Positions 32,859 through 45,374 of a DNA stretch of 64,000 bases are shown one piece after another. Position numbers and translations under genes: made by a program. Source of the DNA: Aspergillus flavus (taxonomy: Eukaryota > Ascomycota > Eurotiomycetes > Eurotiales > Aspergillaceae). Every line of letters starts with the position of its first letter. Positions within the stretch are counted from its first letter, which is position 1. The stretch lies in NCBI RefSeq assembly GCF_009017415.1, contig NC_092409.1:2728001-2792000 (forward strand), read 5' to 3'. Below the pieces are notes generated by a model. That model ran no database searches, was not told the origin of the DNA, and saw nothing but the letters and a program-made list of their open reading frames with translations.

Positions 32859-33892
32859 TGGATGATCTAGCAGCCTGGCTAGTGAAGTTATCAGCGATCT
32901 GCTAATGCATGACTAGAGAAGCCCTATTAGACAGGATCACCTTCGTCTACTGATGGTAAATCGTTTGCCATGACGTGAGCTGAGGTTTGCTAGGATTGCG
33001 GAGCCTGAATCTTCCGCTGCTGCATCGTACCTAAGATGCAGTGGTAGTATGTAGTAGTGTACCGTAGTTGAGAATATCGCCCAACGCAACACCAAAATCG
33101 CCAACCAGTGCAATGAGTCAAGTGATTGACCCAATACTGGAGTCACGTGGTGATAGCGAAACTTATGAGGGGATTGCAGCAAGTTAGAACTGATTGGATT
33201 AAACGACCCGGTAGTAGTGTTATACCGTTACGACACCTTTAGCCTGCGCTTCCGGTCCCACCGAGTTTCAACCAGTCTTTACCGAAAGGAGCACCTCGTG
33301 GATCCAGTCTACAACGTCGGTTCCGTAGTTTAATGCTTGCATCTTCAATGCTTAACACCTAACACCGCGAGTCAAGAGGTCCAATGACGCTGACTCATGC
33401 CGTTGCCACACAGACCAATCAACGGTCTGGTCCGCGACTGTAGGGCAATTGCCTTTTTCGGACCACTTGTTGCCATCCCAAAGAGGATTAGCTTACTTTC
33501 GTCACTCGGAAAAATGTCCATCCCTTTGCAGTTTCCTCGATCAGCAAAATATTGTGGCTGAAGAACAAGTCTCGATAGATTGAGTGGGAAGGGATCATCC
33601 ATCTTGTTCGTCTTCACTCTGCATCATCATCTCCATTCAATTGCCCTACCGATTCTTCATCCACTAGCCCTTCAGTTGATACGTAGTTACCTAGCTTTTA
33701 TCCACTCAGAGTTCCCCACTCGACGTCAGTCTCCAATCGGTGGTCGGAACCGTCCCGATCGTGAGTCGGCCTAGTCTCTTCAACGCATGGTCCAATTGCC
33801 CGAACTGCGCCGTCGAAATATGTCCCTCCAGTAGTCCTCCTTCGCTTCTTTTCTTTCTCTTCCTTTTGCCCCTCATACTTCACCCACAGGTG
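32859..33892. other. Divergent promoter region, C2H2 factor and MAM3
   Basis: This 1-kb stretch separates the 5' ends of the C2H2 factor (-) and the MAM3-like gene (+). The section right before the MAM3 start is pyrimidine-rich (33830-33880) and ends in CACCCACAG just before GTGATG, so a 5'-leader intron is possible. Short frames in the region have no conserved features. Confidence 0.45.
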
Positions 33893-36267
33893 ATGGCTAC
33901 ACCTTCCGCCGTTCGCCTCCTGGCCATCCGGCCGGTGATTGTCGGCTTTGCAAAATTGTTGATGCTTGCTTTGGGCGGCCTTCCCCTTGTCTCTGCCGCT
34001 CCCGCGACCTATATTGCTTACTCCGAAGAGAGTCCGAAGGCTCCTAACGATCCGGACTTATGGCTGTATCTCGGGGTTGCCGCCATCCTCGTTTTGAGCG
34101 GCGGTGCATTCGCTGGTCTAACCATTGCATTGATGGGCCAGGTAAGTCGCGACGTCACACTACTGGAATGGAAAAAACCTAGCGTAAACCACTAACTCTG
34201 AATGTGCAATTTCTAGGATGAAGTCTATCTACAAGTCATCAAAACCTCCGGCGAAGGCTCTGAACGAAAGAATGCAGAAAGTGTGCTCAAACTGTTGAAG
34301 CGAGGAAAGCATTGGGTACTGGTGACTCTTCTGCTCAGTAATGTCATCACAAATGAAACCCTTCCCATTGTCCTAGACCGGTCGTTAGGAGGAGGTTGGC
34401 CGGCTGTTCTTGGCAGTACAGTCTTGATTGGTACGAAAATCCCTCTTGGCCTTGGCTTATCGAGCTGATCATTCATGATATCCAGTCATCTTCGGCGAAG
34501 TTGTCCCCCAGTCGATATGTGTTCGCTACGGTCTCCCGATCGGTGCTTGGATGGCTCCTTGCGTCCTGGCCCTCATGTACATTATGGCTCCGGTCGCATG
34601 GCCCATAGCGAAACTTCTTGATAGGTTGCTGGGCGAGGATCATGGAACGATCTACAAAAAGGCTGGATTAAAAACACTAGTGACGCTGCATAAAACCTTG
34701 GGTGAAGCGGGCGAACAGCTCAACTCCGATGAGGTTACAATTATTAGTGCCGTTCTGGATTTGAAAGATAAGCCAGTCGGTAGCATTATGACTCCAATGG
34801 ACGACGTTTTCACCATGTCCGCAGATACTGTTCTGGATGAAGACACGATGGATTTGATACTCTCCCAAGGATATTCCCGCATCCCGATTCACGCACCAGA
34901 TAACCCGACAAATTTCGTGGGCATGCTTCTAGTTAAGATGTTAATCACATACGACCCCGAGGACTGCAGGCGAGTACGGGAATTTGCACTGGCAACTCTT
35001 CCCGAGACTCGCCCTGAAACAAGCTGCTTGGATATCGTCAACTTTTTCCAAGAAGGAAAGTCCCACATGGTACTGGTGTCCGAGTATCCCGGTGAAGACC
35101 GTGGTGCCTTGGGTGTTGTTACTCTGGAAGATGTGATCGAGGAGCTTATTGGCGAGTACGTTACTGATCTTCCTGGCATAATTTTTTGAAGGGGGATTCT
35201 GAACTGACTACGTTGACAGGGAAATCGTTGACGAATCGGATGTCTTTATTGATGTTCACAAGGCGATAAGGCGCATGACGCCTGCACCCATAAAATCCCG
35301 GGTTCCTAAGGGCAAGATTGTGGAAGAACCTCCTTCTTTACCCCCTCAGAAGACGGGCACTTTGGTGGATGTAGATGGCGAACCCCAAGTCTCCAAACCC
35401 CCTGCGAACGTTCGCCGTCGAAGCTCAGTAGAACCGCCACTTCCGCGTTTCCAGCTTCGGATGCCACAGTCGGACAGAAATTCAGATTCAACAGATGGCC
35501 TAGTAACCAAACGAGGAACCACTGACGAAATTCGGGAGCACTTGAAGCATCTCGGGCCTTCTAATTTGGCCAGCCGACCTCGTCAAACCCGGTACCAGAA
35601 TGTGAAGATCAAGCGGGCTAGCGTCTCGCCTACTCGTTCTGCGCAAACCGATATGGACTCTGGCCATAGTATGTCTGGCTCCCAGGCCTTGCACCCTAAC
35701 TCGACCGCCTTACCCGGTGGGATCGGCGAGGGACTAGTCCAGCCGGGGTTGGATGCAAGAGATGGCGCATACGCTGTTCGCGTAGGTTACGGTACCATGA
35801 CTGGGCCTAAGCCCGCCGATGCTGGAACCCAAACAGTGGGGAAGGATGTCTCAATCCCAGAAGCAGTTCACGAAGAACAAGACGAACCACCTCGTCCACC
35901 TGGTAGTGCCGCAATCAGTGTGAATTCCGAAAGCTCGAATTCGCAGAAATTCAAGCCAACCAGTTACCAGCATCAAGGTCCTGCTCGCAGTGGCAGTATC
36001 ACGGAGCATGTGGTTGATGTCAACGGAATCCGCAAAGTAGTTCTCCACACAACCAGCACCAGTTCTTCTGATCATGAGGGACGTACATCACCTAAAAGCA
36101 AATTTCCAGTTCGACAGGATGGGGAGGTTGTCGATTTGAATGGTAAAAGGTCCGACGGCACTCAAGGCGATGGGACTAAAAAACGTCGTCGTCGGCGCAA
36201 GCGTGGGCAAGCATCGAAGCACGCGGACAATCATGTGGACGAGGAATCGCCACTACTGCCACAATGA
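33893..36267 (+). CDS. mam3: MAM3-like CNNM protein (DUF21 + CBS domains)
   Basis: Exons 33893-34141, 34217-34430, 34486-35155 and 35220-36267 join in frame to 726 residues (introns 75, 55 and 64 nt). The N-terminus has a hydrophobic signal-like segment and three or four membrane segments forming the DUF21 domain ([62 protein letters not shown]). A CBS pair follows ([49 protein letters not shown]). The last 330 residues are a disordered tail ending in a basic cluster ([10 protein letters not shown]). Yeast Mam3 is a vacuolar membrane protein linked to metal homeostasis and mitochondrial morphology; human homologs are CNNM proteins. An in-frame ATG at 33740 would add 51 residues and is less likely. 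Confidence 0.92.
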
Positions 36268-36625
36268 CAGCGCTTTCGTGCCTCCTCTGCTGGGCAGAGA
36301 TGTTCAAACTGACCTTTTGTTTTGAAAAGAAGCGTCGCGCAGTGTATATTGAACTGCCTGTTACTGTTACTGTATGCTTGCTGGAGAAATATTAATTTCC
36401 TTCGCGGTGTATTATTTTACCCGTCGTCCCTGTCGTACAGAACCGTCTGTGTTGCCACAGCTTGCAATTCACCTATCCTTATATCATGTGTATAAACTTC
36501 AAAAGATTGACTGTAGTATTCAATATGACCACTATAACTAACACTATCTCCCACCTGCGATCACCGAAATACAAGGGAAATGTAACGGCTGAAAAACGCA
36601 GCCCAATTTATCACACCACATACAG
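36268..36625. other. Convergent 3' intergenic region
   Basis: A short AT-rich stretch between the 3' ends of MAM3 (+) and the small C2H2 gene (-). It should hold two polyadenylation regions. No gene or repeat seen. Confidence 0.5.
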
Positions 36626-37482
36626 TCACATAGAATTTTCTAAAAATTCCATCAGCTGAGCCAAGGCCCCTGTCCCGCTGATTAAATGCCGACACCCAGG
36701 AGCTCGCTCCGCATGTTGACACAGTGCAGAAAGAGAACCAGACTTTTTGGCACAAGTCGGACAAATATACTTTTCAGATGCCTGGCCGAGCATTTTGTGA
36801 CCCTGTCTGGTGGAGAATTCCAATGCGATGGCTTTGATCATATCCCCAGTAATGCCGCAAGCGCAAGACCCCGATTCCAGGTGAGCAATCATGCTAGAGT
36901 AACTCCCGAACGTTATAGAGCACCCGAAACACTGCAAAGCCCGCTCCTGGTGGCTATATTTATGCTGTCGTCATTATTAGCTATATATCTTCGACGCCAC
37001 AGCCAAACCCTCAACAAGCCAACATAAACAAGAAAAGCCTATAGAACACAACAATCCAAATAAAACGGAAGGGTAGAAACATAGATGGAGAGAAGGAGAA
37101 AAACGAGGGAACGTACCATCTCCAAACTATTACCGTCCCCAAAGGCCTGACCACAAACATCACAGGATAGATGTACGTTGCGCACATGTAGATCGAGGGC
37201 CTCTGTGTCTGCGAACGTGTGTTTACATGTTTGGCACTCGTGGTGATCATTTCGTAAATGAGTTTGTAGTTCTTTTTCCGTTTTGAAGTCCTGGTCTATG
37301 CATCTTTGGCATATATTGTGGGCGGTAGAACGGTCTATGTGTGCTGCTTTGGCTGTTTGGGAGGGGAAGGCGCGCGAGCAGCGTGTGCACCAGTGGGCGT
37401 GATTGAAGTTGATAGAGGCGTGGAGTTTTAGGGCGTCTTTGGAGGAGAAGGTGCGGTCGCAGTGGGAGCAGTATGGATCCAT
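36626..37482 (-). CDS. Small multi-C2H2 zinc-finger protein
   Basis: Exon 1 (37117-37482) starts MDPYCSHCDRTFSS; an intron at 36965-37116 (GTACGT...GACAG, 152 nt) joins it in frame to HKYSHQERALQCFGC in exon 2 (36626-36964), giving 234 residues. At least five C2H2-like units follow each other: CSHCDRTF ... H, CTRCSRAFPSQ ... H, CQRCIDQDF ... H, CQTCKHTFAD ... H, CDVCGQAFGD, then CFGCSITFGSYSSMIAHL and CPTCAKKSGSLSALCQHAE. Nearly the whole protein is zinc fingers, with no separate activation region. Proteins of this kind are common in Aspergillus and unnamed. An earlier acceptor at TATAG would break the frame, which supports the one chosen. Confidence 0.8.
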
Positions 37483-37945
37483 CTTGATTGGGTATGGATG
37501 GGTGTAGTTGGGGAGGTAGCATTGGGTTTTGATGGGAGGGGTTGGAAGAACGAAGGTTGGGGAGGGGTTTGGCTTCTTTTGGGAGGAACCTTCTTTTTTA
37601 AAGTGATATGATGTTCATATATTATTATTTGTGGTCCTGGTTTGTTGTTATGGTGCTTGATTGTAAGTTTGCTATCGGTTCTGTGAGATGTGGTGACTTA
37701 GGGTTTGGTCGGGGGGTTAGATGTAGGACTTGATTCACCTTCAGTCTGGTAGACCTTCGGTATATCCGTCATAAGATGCAGCACTGTCTAAAATAGTAAA
37801 GATAGCAGGAATGCGGAGTAATATCCTTCGTCTTCTTAATAATCACTTTTTATCTTGCCATGAGTATCTACAGGTCATTCAGCCGTAACTCCATGATTTT
37901 GCCAAACAATGCCAACATGCACGCAAACAAATCAGATACAGGAAT
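37483..37945. other. Intergenic region
   Basis: This is the upstream region of the small C2H2 gene (-) and the 3' side of REI1 (-). The plus strand is G/T-rich from 37500 to 37730. No supported gene. Confidence 0.5.
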
Positions 37946-39392
37946 CTACTGCAGGAGGGGATCCTAGAAGGGGTGTTAGCTTGTTTTAATATCAGTAAAG
38001 GGATGAAACATACCCTGAAGTGCTTCTGGTTATTGGCAGCCCGGTTGACCCGAGCTGTGTACCGCTTCTCTTGTCGCTGGGCACGAGTCCGGTCTTTGCG
38101 TTCAAGCTCAGCAGCAAATTGCTTCTGGCTGTCAGTAGCACCGATCATACCCATACCGCCATTGCCACGGCTAACAACGGCCCGATTGAGGTCGCGACCC
38201 CTGGGTTTCGGTTCCTCCTCCTCAATCTCGCCATTTTCAATAGCCAGCTGACGAGCTGCCCGTTCTTCCGCTGTAGGGTAGTTACGCAAGTTCTGGCGGT
38301 AGTATTTGGCGAGCGATCGGTGACCTGCAGTGCGGCCTGAGGGCAAATGCAGCTCAAACTCTGTCGCATAGACCTGTCCCTTCGTGTCGTCGAGCTCATC
38401 CTCATCGTCATCCATAGAAGATGCAGAAGTTTCGGTTTCCCATCCCTCATCATCCTCGCCATCCACCTTGACACCACCATCCTCCATGATCGAGTCCTCC
38501 TCATCCTCACCCTCACCATCTGAGTAAGTGCTGCGGAAGTCATAGTACTGTCCGATTTCAACTTGCTCATCTTGCTTTTCGAATGCGATCATGCAGTGAC
38601 CCTTGTCGCGCATGTGGGTACGAGCACCCTCGGGGTTGTTTCGGACGGCATGGCAGTATAAACATTCACTGTTCTCATTGATCTTCCGATAAAGATAGTG
38701 GACAAGTCCCTCCAAATCAACAAGATAGTCCTTCTCTGGTATGAACATGCCGTGGGTCTTGAACATGTGCTCGGTGTTTTGTTGAAGATCTGAAGATTTC
38801 TCATTACAGAAAAGACAACGGGAGGCCGAGAAGCCCTGCTCTTCCATTTCCTCATCTTCGTCATCCTCTTCGATGGTAGCGTTCTTAAGACTCTCCGTAA
38901 CTTTCGACACCTCCGACCGCTCACGAGGCTTGTTGACTGGCTCGCCCAGAGAGAAAGTAGAACTCATGACAGACGATGCATCATCGGCGCTGTCTCTAAG
39001 CATCTGTGCCTCACGGGCCTTGTGCTTGGAACTCTTCACGTGGTTCTGATACGAGTTCTCGCTGAAGAATGTCTTCTGGCAGGCGACACATGTCTTCTCA
39101 AAGGAAGCTTTGGCGGCGGCGGCACTAGTTGTGGCTTTGGCAGCAAGGACCTTGTCGTTAAAAACCTCCTGGGACACTGGGGGCAGAGACGCGATGCGGC
39201 GCTTCATGTTATAGAGACTTGAGTCGACCGAACATTAGTAATGCATTCTGAGTCGTATATTTTCCAACAAACTTACTGCCAGTCCTTGCGCATATGATCC
39301 CGCTGAGCATCGCTACCGCGAAAAGCAACGAGACAGGTGTTGCAGGTATAGGGCAACGTAGTTGTTGGTACATTTGGATCGATGGAGGCCAT
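37946..39392 (-). CDS. rei1: REI1-like 60S ribosome biogenesis C2H2 protein
   Basis: Exons 39277-39392, 38014-39217 and 37946-37963 join in frame to 445 residues (introns 59 and 50 nt). The first zinc finger spans intron 1 (C17 and C20 in YTCNTC, H33 and H39 in RDHMRKDWH), followed by LYNMKRRIASLPPVS. A second follows (CVACQKTFFSENSYQNHVKSSKH) and then the ZNF622/REI1 block CLFCNEKSSDLQQNTEHMFKTHGMFIPE with GLVHYLYRKI. Acidic stretches come next, and the protein ends HFRDPLLQ through a tiny last exon, typical of the family. Rei1 is a cytosolic factor needed to release and recycle Arx1-Alb1 from pre-60S particles. This is the most secure call of the window. Confidence 0.95.
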
Positions 39393-40003
39393 GATTTCTG
39401 ACAGTTCCTGATATGGAACAAAAAAAAAGGTGGGTATCACAGAAATAAATTTGATGAAAAGGCGATCGGTTGTGGGAATATATATTGCGCGGGGGTATTC
39501 GTTTTTGCAAGAGCAATGAAAAAGCAAAACCAGGCGTAGTCGTCACAGAAAGTTTTGGGCCTGATTAGAAATAAAAGCCGGTAGGAAGTATCTAGCGAGA
39601 AAGTGAAGCGGGCGCAATATTGCCCCTCGACAGAAAAGATCGGGCTAGTAATCGATGTCGCCGATAACCCGGACCACACATTGAAAACCATTGCCCATGC
39701 CGCTTTTAGAGAACATGACGTTGATTGCACGTGCCCCTCCACTAATCCTGTCTGGGAAGGCCTATCTATATCAAGCCTAGTGCATCAACGATCGGATCAT
39801 ACTTCTTCCATTTAATGTTAGTCAGCCGGCCTCATGCTTGGCGCCTGAGGCTGGTGTGTCAGTCCGTATGATATCAGCGTGAAGGGAAGGCCACCACCAT
39901 CGAACCCTCTGGATTTCGATAAACGATAAATCTAGGTGGAGACGCGAATCTCCCGATAAACTTTCCTGACCGGGGGTTCAGGCATGCTCCCCAGTCCGCG
40001 AAG
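39393..40003. other. Divergent promoter region, REI1 and HECT ligase
   Basis: About 600 bp between two oppositely transcribed housekeeping-type genes. The frame extending at 39437-39742 (-) is a read-through of the REI1 leader. No separate gene or clear repeat. Confidence 0.5.
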
Positions 40004-43000
40004 ATGACTAGGCTCCGCGGAGCTTCCGTGAGCTCGTATGAGGTTTCGCATTGTGGCACCGATAAACCCCAGTTTCATCGGTCGAAGGTCCCGCCAAACG
40101 CGCCGGAAGTTATCACGCAGAATACCGTCGATGTATCGGACCCCGCACAGGTCTTGCTCTGGTACAGGGATGAGCGACGACGACATTTTAATCTTCTGGT
40201 TCGCAGGTTAGTATCCGCGGGGAATGTTTGACTTGGATGGGCGGCTGACGTCTGGCTCCCAAGGTACAAAAACCAGCTCCTCTATGGATGTCAGGACCCA
40301 AGCTGTTCCATCCCCACCTGCGCAAGCTATCGAAGGAGGGTGACTGAGGAGCCGTTCCGTCGATATACCGAGTTGAGTGCCCGGACACTGGCATGCTACC
40401 TGGCTAGTGTGGATAACGCAGAGAGTGGCCTTTGTCGCAACACCCCTCGGGTTCCATCGGATTTATCATCGCAAGACCATCACCGTCGATCCAAACGCCG
40501 AAGCCGTGCTTCTACAAACGATTCGAGGAAGGAATGTAGTGGATCATCGGTAGTGGGCCAAGGTGCCACGGATGGATATTCGGTGGCTCAAACCTCAGAT
40601 GGGCAGGGCGATTTCTGGGATAATGCGGGACGGACTTCCTCCCCAGGATTTGCGTTGCAAGCAGAGGCTGAATGTATACCGGCCAACGAAGACCAATCAA
40701 CCCAACCATTAAAGGATCCGAAGTCCTTCACGCAGAATTTGTTTGATACCTTGTCCTTGAGAATGATTGAATGGTTGCCCTTGAGGCGTTCCCCGAGTAC
40801 ATTTAGCGCAGACTCCGACCATTCATACTCTCGATCTAGCTCTCGATCTCCAAAGCCGAGCACCGTACACGGCAAATCTCATTCTAGGACAGAAAAGCAT
40901 CGCCAAGAGAGGGAACGTACGTCTCGACACAATACATCTACTAGGGGTAATCCACTTACGCCTTCGTCACGAACCATCACCAATACAACAGCTGCTGTTG
41001 AGTTGAAATTACCGAACCAGCAAATTAAACGACTATCGCTTGCTGATGTAGATCAACGACGACAAAGTCCTCGATCAAGTATCGACGAGAAAGTTTATCC
41101 AGAGCTAAAGCCCGCTAGGAAGCTGTCGATCAACACGCATGCGAGTGCAGATGGGCTCGTCAACATACCTTCCCCACCCGCTTTGAGACATCGCCCACAG
41201 AAACATCGGGGCAGGACTGGAGACGGTGCTTGCCTGCATGAGCAGCCGAAAAAAGAAAGACGTGTTTCTTGGGACGGTGCGAAGCTCCTGAACGGGGTCC
41301 ACGTTCCTGACGACCACAACCCCCTTTCTGCTGACGATGACCAGCCTGCCTCAGAGCCCCGATCTCCAAGTGCCCCTAGCCTGAAGCACAATGGTATACA
41401 TCAAAGCGAGGATATGCCCACTATACAATCTCTTACTCACCTGACTTCTGAGATCATCGACGAACTAGGAAAATTGGTGGCTCTATCTGACGATGAAGCT
41501 GAACGATGGAAAGACGAACTGGCTTATATAGAGTCCATGGGTACATTTGACGATTCGGAGTGGAGGTTTGCAACGTCTCGCCAACGTGAAGCATTTACTT
41601 TCGTTTCGCAGAGCGTTTTCTATGCATTGAGCAGTACAAGGCAAATTCTACGATCTTTTCGAGACAATACGGCTGGCCCGAACGACATAGGGCAAAGTAA
41701 TTCTAATCTAAAGCTGAACCTCCAGCAGCTTCAGCCATCATTGCGGAAGCTATTTATGATTTGTCCTAGGGAACTCGTCTTTCATAGTCTTTGGAGTGCG
41801 CTTGAATCGCTATTCGTTCCGCCGAAAGAATTATCGCACCCCAGACAATCCCGCCGGTCGTCCTACAATTCTACGACAGGAGCTGTATCTGCGCCTATAA
41901 TAATTCGCCGGGCATCTGATGCACTAGGCAACGAACACGTTACTGATTCATGTGCAGCAGATGTCGCAACAGTCGCCCTTTTTGCATTGGCTAGTTCTCT
42001 TCCGGAGATAGATGCCACCACCTGGCGCGGAATTCTTCAGATGCGCGCTACTGGGGCTGTAGCTTCGAGCGCGGATATGCAAAAGCTTCCGTTACGCAAT
42101 ACACGAGCGGTTGTGGACGTAACCGACGCACTAGAACATGACCTTGCCTTGCGATTAGTTGACCGCTTGGTGCGCGCTCTCACAGCGCGAATGGCCTTCT
42201 ATGAGATTTCGAAAGTCCGACACCCTTATAGTCACGCTTCGCGTAAATCAAAGAACAGTGTTCTAGATTTTCTCATCAACAACCTTAGCGACAACCACCG
42301 CCTTGTAACCGCCGATGTCGACGACCAAAATCAGGTAAGGCCACCGGGTGCTGCTGCGGTCATCGCGGAATGGCTTCGTACTTTATTACTCAAAGAATGG
42401 GACGGGAGTCCTGAAATGTCTAAAAGTAGCGCGACCGGGGGCGCCGTGCAGATATTGTCCCTAATGTACAAGGAACGGAATCGCTTGGGCCTTGTCCCGG
42501 AAGACTTTCACACTCCGTTCCTTTCGGAGAGGTTGGAGCCCCTAGAGATGCCTGTTGAGTGGATAGGTCGGTCGCCGAATAATAAGACCCTGCACTTGCT
42601 TTCATACCCCTTCCTGTTTCCTCCCTCTGCTCTGGTCATCTACTTCCGCGCTTTGAATTATGCCGCCATGTCAAGATTCTACGAGGCTGCAATGACTACC
42701 ACCAGACACGTAATGCAGACAGCTTTTGGAGCCATACAAATCCAGGATGATGTTGGGATGCTCGCACGACTGAAGACTTCGATGACTGCGTATTTGGTTC
42801 TTGTGGTCCGACGAGACAATCTCCTCCCCGATGCCCTCAATCAGCTGTGGCGGCGTGAGAGGCGAGAGCTAATGCGGCCGTTAAAAGTCCAGATGGGAAT
42901 GGATGAGGGTGAAGAAGGTCTTGATCACGGCGGTGTCCAGCAGGAGTTCTTCCGAGTACTCATGGCAGAAGCCCTGGACCAGTCGTATGGTATGTTTGCG

Positions 43001-44131
43001 ACGGATAGTCGCACTCGTGTTTCCTGGTTTCAACCGTGTTCGTTGGAACCGCTATACAAGTTTGAGCTTCTCGGGTTATTAATGTCCCTTGCGGTGTACA
43101 ATGGCCTTACTCTGCCCATCAATTTCCCAACTGCTTTCTATCGCAAACTTCTTGGGCTGAAGGTGAAGCATCTCGACCATATCCGTGATGGCTGGCCAGA
43201 ACTTACTAAGGGTCTTGAACAACTCCTGACTTGGGAGGATGGCGATGTGGAAGACGTATTTATGCGCACGTATGAATTTAGCTTCGAAGCCTTTGGTGCC
43301 ATTGAGACCGTGGACATGCAGAAAGTCGACAGAGATGCTCCATGGCCTCTTCCTTCAGCTTTGGCGCGATCAGGGGGTGGAAACCGGTCCCTCGGTTCCC
43401 CAACTTGGTCGGAGGTTCGCCGTTACACTGATTGCGTGAACCTAAGCCCGCCGTCCTCGATGGGTGCAGAGGCAACAGAATCGTTTGCGGACATGGCGAA
43501 ATCCCTGGATGGTTCGGTAGTGATGCAGTCGCCTACGCCTCCAGCTGAGGAGGCATCTTTTGTGACAAATCGAAATCGCTCTCAATTCGTTAGAGATTAC
43601 ATCTTTTGGCTGACCGACAAGTCGATTCGGCCCCAGTTCGAGGCTTTTGCACAGGGCTTCTACACCTGTTTGGATCGCTCGGCCTTGTCCATATTCACGC
43701 CAGAGGCACTGAAAACTGTGGTGGAAGGAATCCAAGAGATTAATATGGATGAGCTGGAACATCATGCACGTTACGAAGGAGGTTTCGGCCCAAGCCATCG
43801 CACAATCCGGGATTTCTGGAGTATTGCACGACGGTTCTCTGTGGAGAAAAAGGCGCAGCTGTTGGAGTTTGTAACTGCCAGTGACCGGGTTCCGGTTAAC
43901 GGGATTGCGAGCATTATGTTTGTTATCCAAAAGAACGGAGTGGGTGATGCTGTAGGTGTACCATTTTCCCTAAACACTTTACTCGGCTGCCATGCTAATT
44001 ACTTTTAGCGCCTTCCCACCAGTTTAACCTGTTTTGGTCGGCTTCTTTTACCAGAATATTCATCGAGGAGTGTCTTGGAAGACAAGCTCAATAAAGCCTT
44101 GGAGAACGCTCGGGGATTCGGCGCTGCATAA
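40004..44131 (+). CDS. hul4: HECT E3 ubiquitin ligase with N-terminal AZUL zinc finger (HUL4/UBE3A type)
   Basis: Exons 40004-40206, 40264-43951 and 44009-44131 join in frame to 1337 residues (two 57-nt introns). After intron 1 comes an AZUL-like zinc finger ([25 protein letters not shown], about 68-95), the N-terminal module of UBE3A-type ligases. Residues 100-380 are Ser/Arg-rich and disordered. The HECT domain fills the C-terminal 350 residues ([15 protein letters not shown], FNRxxRP-like and [17 protein letters not shown] phrases), and the catalytic Cys is about C1305 in [16 protein letters not shown], encoded only in the last exon, which shows that intron 2 is real. It ends NARGFGAA. It transfers ubiquitin from an E2 through the Cys to substrates unknown here. 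HUL4 is the nearest yeast name by memory, with less certainty than the domain call. Confidence 0.9.
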
Positions 44132-44950
44132 TGCGGCACTATTTTTGGGATTGACATGGTACATTGTCCGACATATAAGCACACAATACCCCTACGTTAT
44201 ATTTCTGTATAGTATATATTCAAGTACTACATCCAATAGTGAATAAGTGCCAATACTGGCATTATCTGAAGATCTGTTCTCTTCTATACTTAGCGGACTG
44301 GAGTGGAAGCGTTTATCGAAAGACGAGACAGGACTCTAGATGTTGTTGGGAAGTGACCTATGGAAATCATAGCATCAAGGCTCTATTTGTTCTGGCCGGT
44401 GGGTAAACCTAGGCCTACTATTAATGGGGCTTGCCAATGCCAAAAAGTTAAGAGCTTATCAGGTGCTGTGAAGCTCTGTCCCTGTCCGTGGTCTATTCAA
44501 TGCCCTAGATTCGACCCACCCTGGCTGTAGGCACTAATGCGTAGATCGCTGTATACCTCCCCTAACCACAAGAGCATAATAGCCTGGTTTCTCAATTCGT
44601 GACTTTGGCTCTGCCTCCCTGCGGTTACTGTTCGTTTTCTTTGATTACGGTAGTATTTTGGATTGAGCAGTATTGAACTCTCTATTTCGATACGGCTGCT
44701 GGACGAAAACGTCAAGCCTGGACCAAAAGAAACGTATTGACGATTATAAATACGTGCATATAACGAGGTATGGTTGGCTCAAGTATGGGTCTAGGAATAT
44801 TCGAGATACTCTTAGAGAAAAGCATGTTACTTTACAGACCAAGTAAGCTTGCATTAAAGGTCGAAAGAGATGTCAATTGGAACACTAATCCATGCTAGCA
44901 CAACGTTCCGCCAATGAAATATTGCGCCCTGAAGTTCAAGGCAGCAGGGG
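44132..44950. other. Convergent intergenic region with duplicated flank
   Basis: Between the 3' ends of the HECT ligase (+) and the first small paralog (-). Part of it (about 44590-44720, and again near 44800-44900) resembles the sequence downstream of the second paralog (45700-45790 and 45930-46020) in gapped form, as expected if the duplicated unit includes 3' flanking DNA. No gene. Confidence 0.45.
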
Positions 44951-45374
44951 CTAATTTGTCTTGTGGTCTTCCACACTGTTGTTGCCCTCTTTCCGGTCAC
45001 GAGGAAGCGGATATCTCCCACGAAGCTTGTCGACAATCTCGGCGAACTTTCCCTCCCCATATTCAGAATCGAATGTAGAAGGGTTCATTGTGTTTCCAGA
45101 GATGTCGACTTTCAAGCAGCGGCCACGGAGGTAATCGACAAGAGATATATATCGTGTTAGTTCTTCATATTCCTTCCAGATTTCATCGATATCGAGACTA
45201 GGTGGTTCCCTAGTGCAAAAAAACGATGCAACTTCAGCGTTCTTAAGAAGCTCTAAAAGCAGTTCCTTCTTGGGAATACCGGCGATATTGACTTGAATGT
45301 GATTAGTATGAACTGGTGATAACTTAGATTTTACAGGGGTTAAACTTACCCCGGCTGCTTTTGGCGGAAGACAT
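44951..45374 (-). CDS. Small protein of unknown function, tandem paralog A
   Basis: Exon 1 (45350-45374) encodes MSSAKSSR; an intron at 45292-45349 (GTAAGT...TTCAAG, 58 nt) joins it to VNIAGIPKKELLLELLKNAE in exon 2 (44951-45291), giving 121 residues. The layout is VNIAGIPKKELLLELLKNA, a short variable part with FFCTREPPSLDIDE, then ISLVDYLRGRCLKVDISG and FAEIVDKLRGRYPLP. From memory, this is a lineage-specific family of small Eurotiales proteins with a DYL-C/R-GR-x-KxDxSG motif; no function is known. A longer unspliced frame exists up to 45433 but loses the shared N-terminus. The next gene upstream, 46121-46417, is a diverged copy. Confidence 0.7.

Noticed and set aside
44510..44535. GATTCGACCC as a tRNA T-arm
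   Set aside because: No matching acceptor stem, D-arm or A-box could be found upstream.
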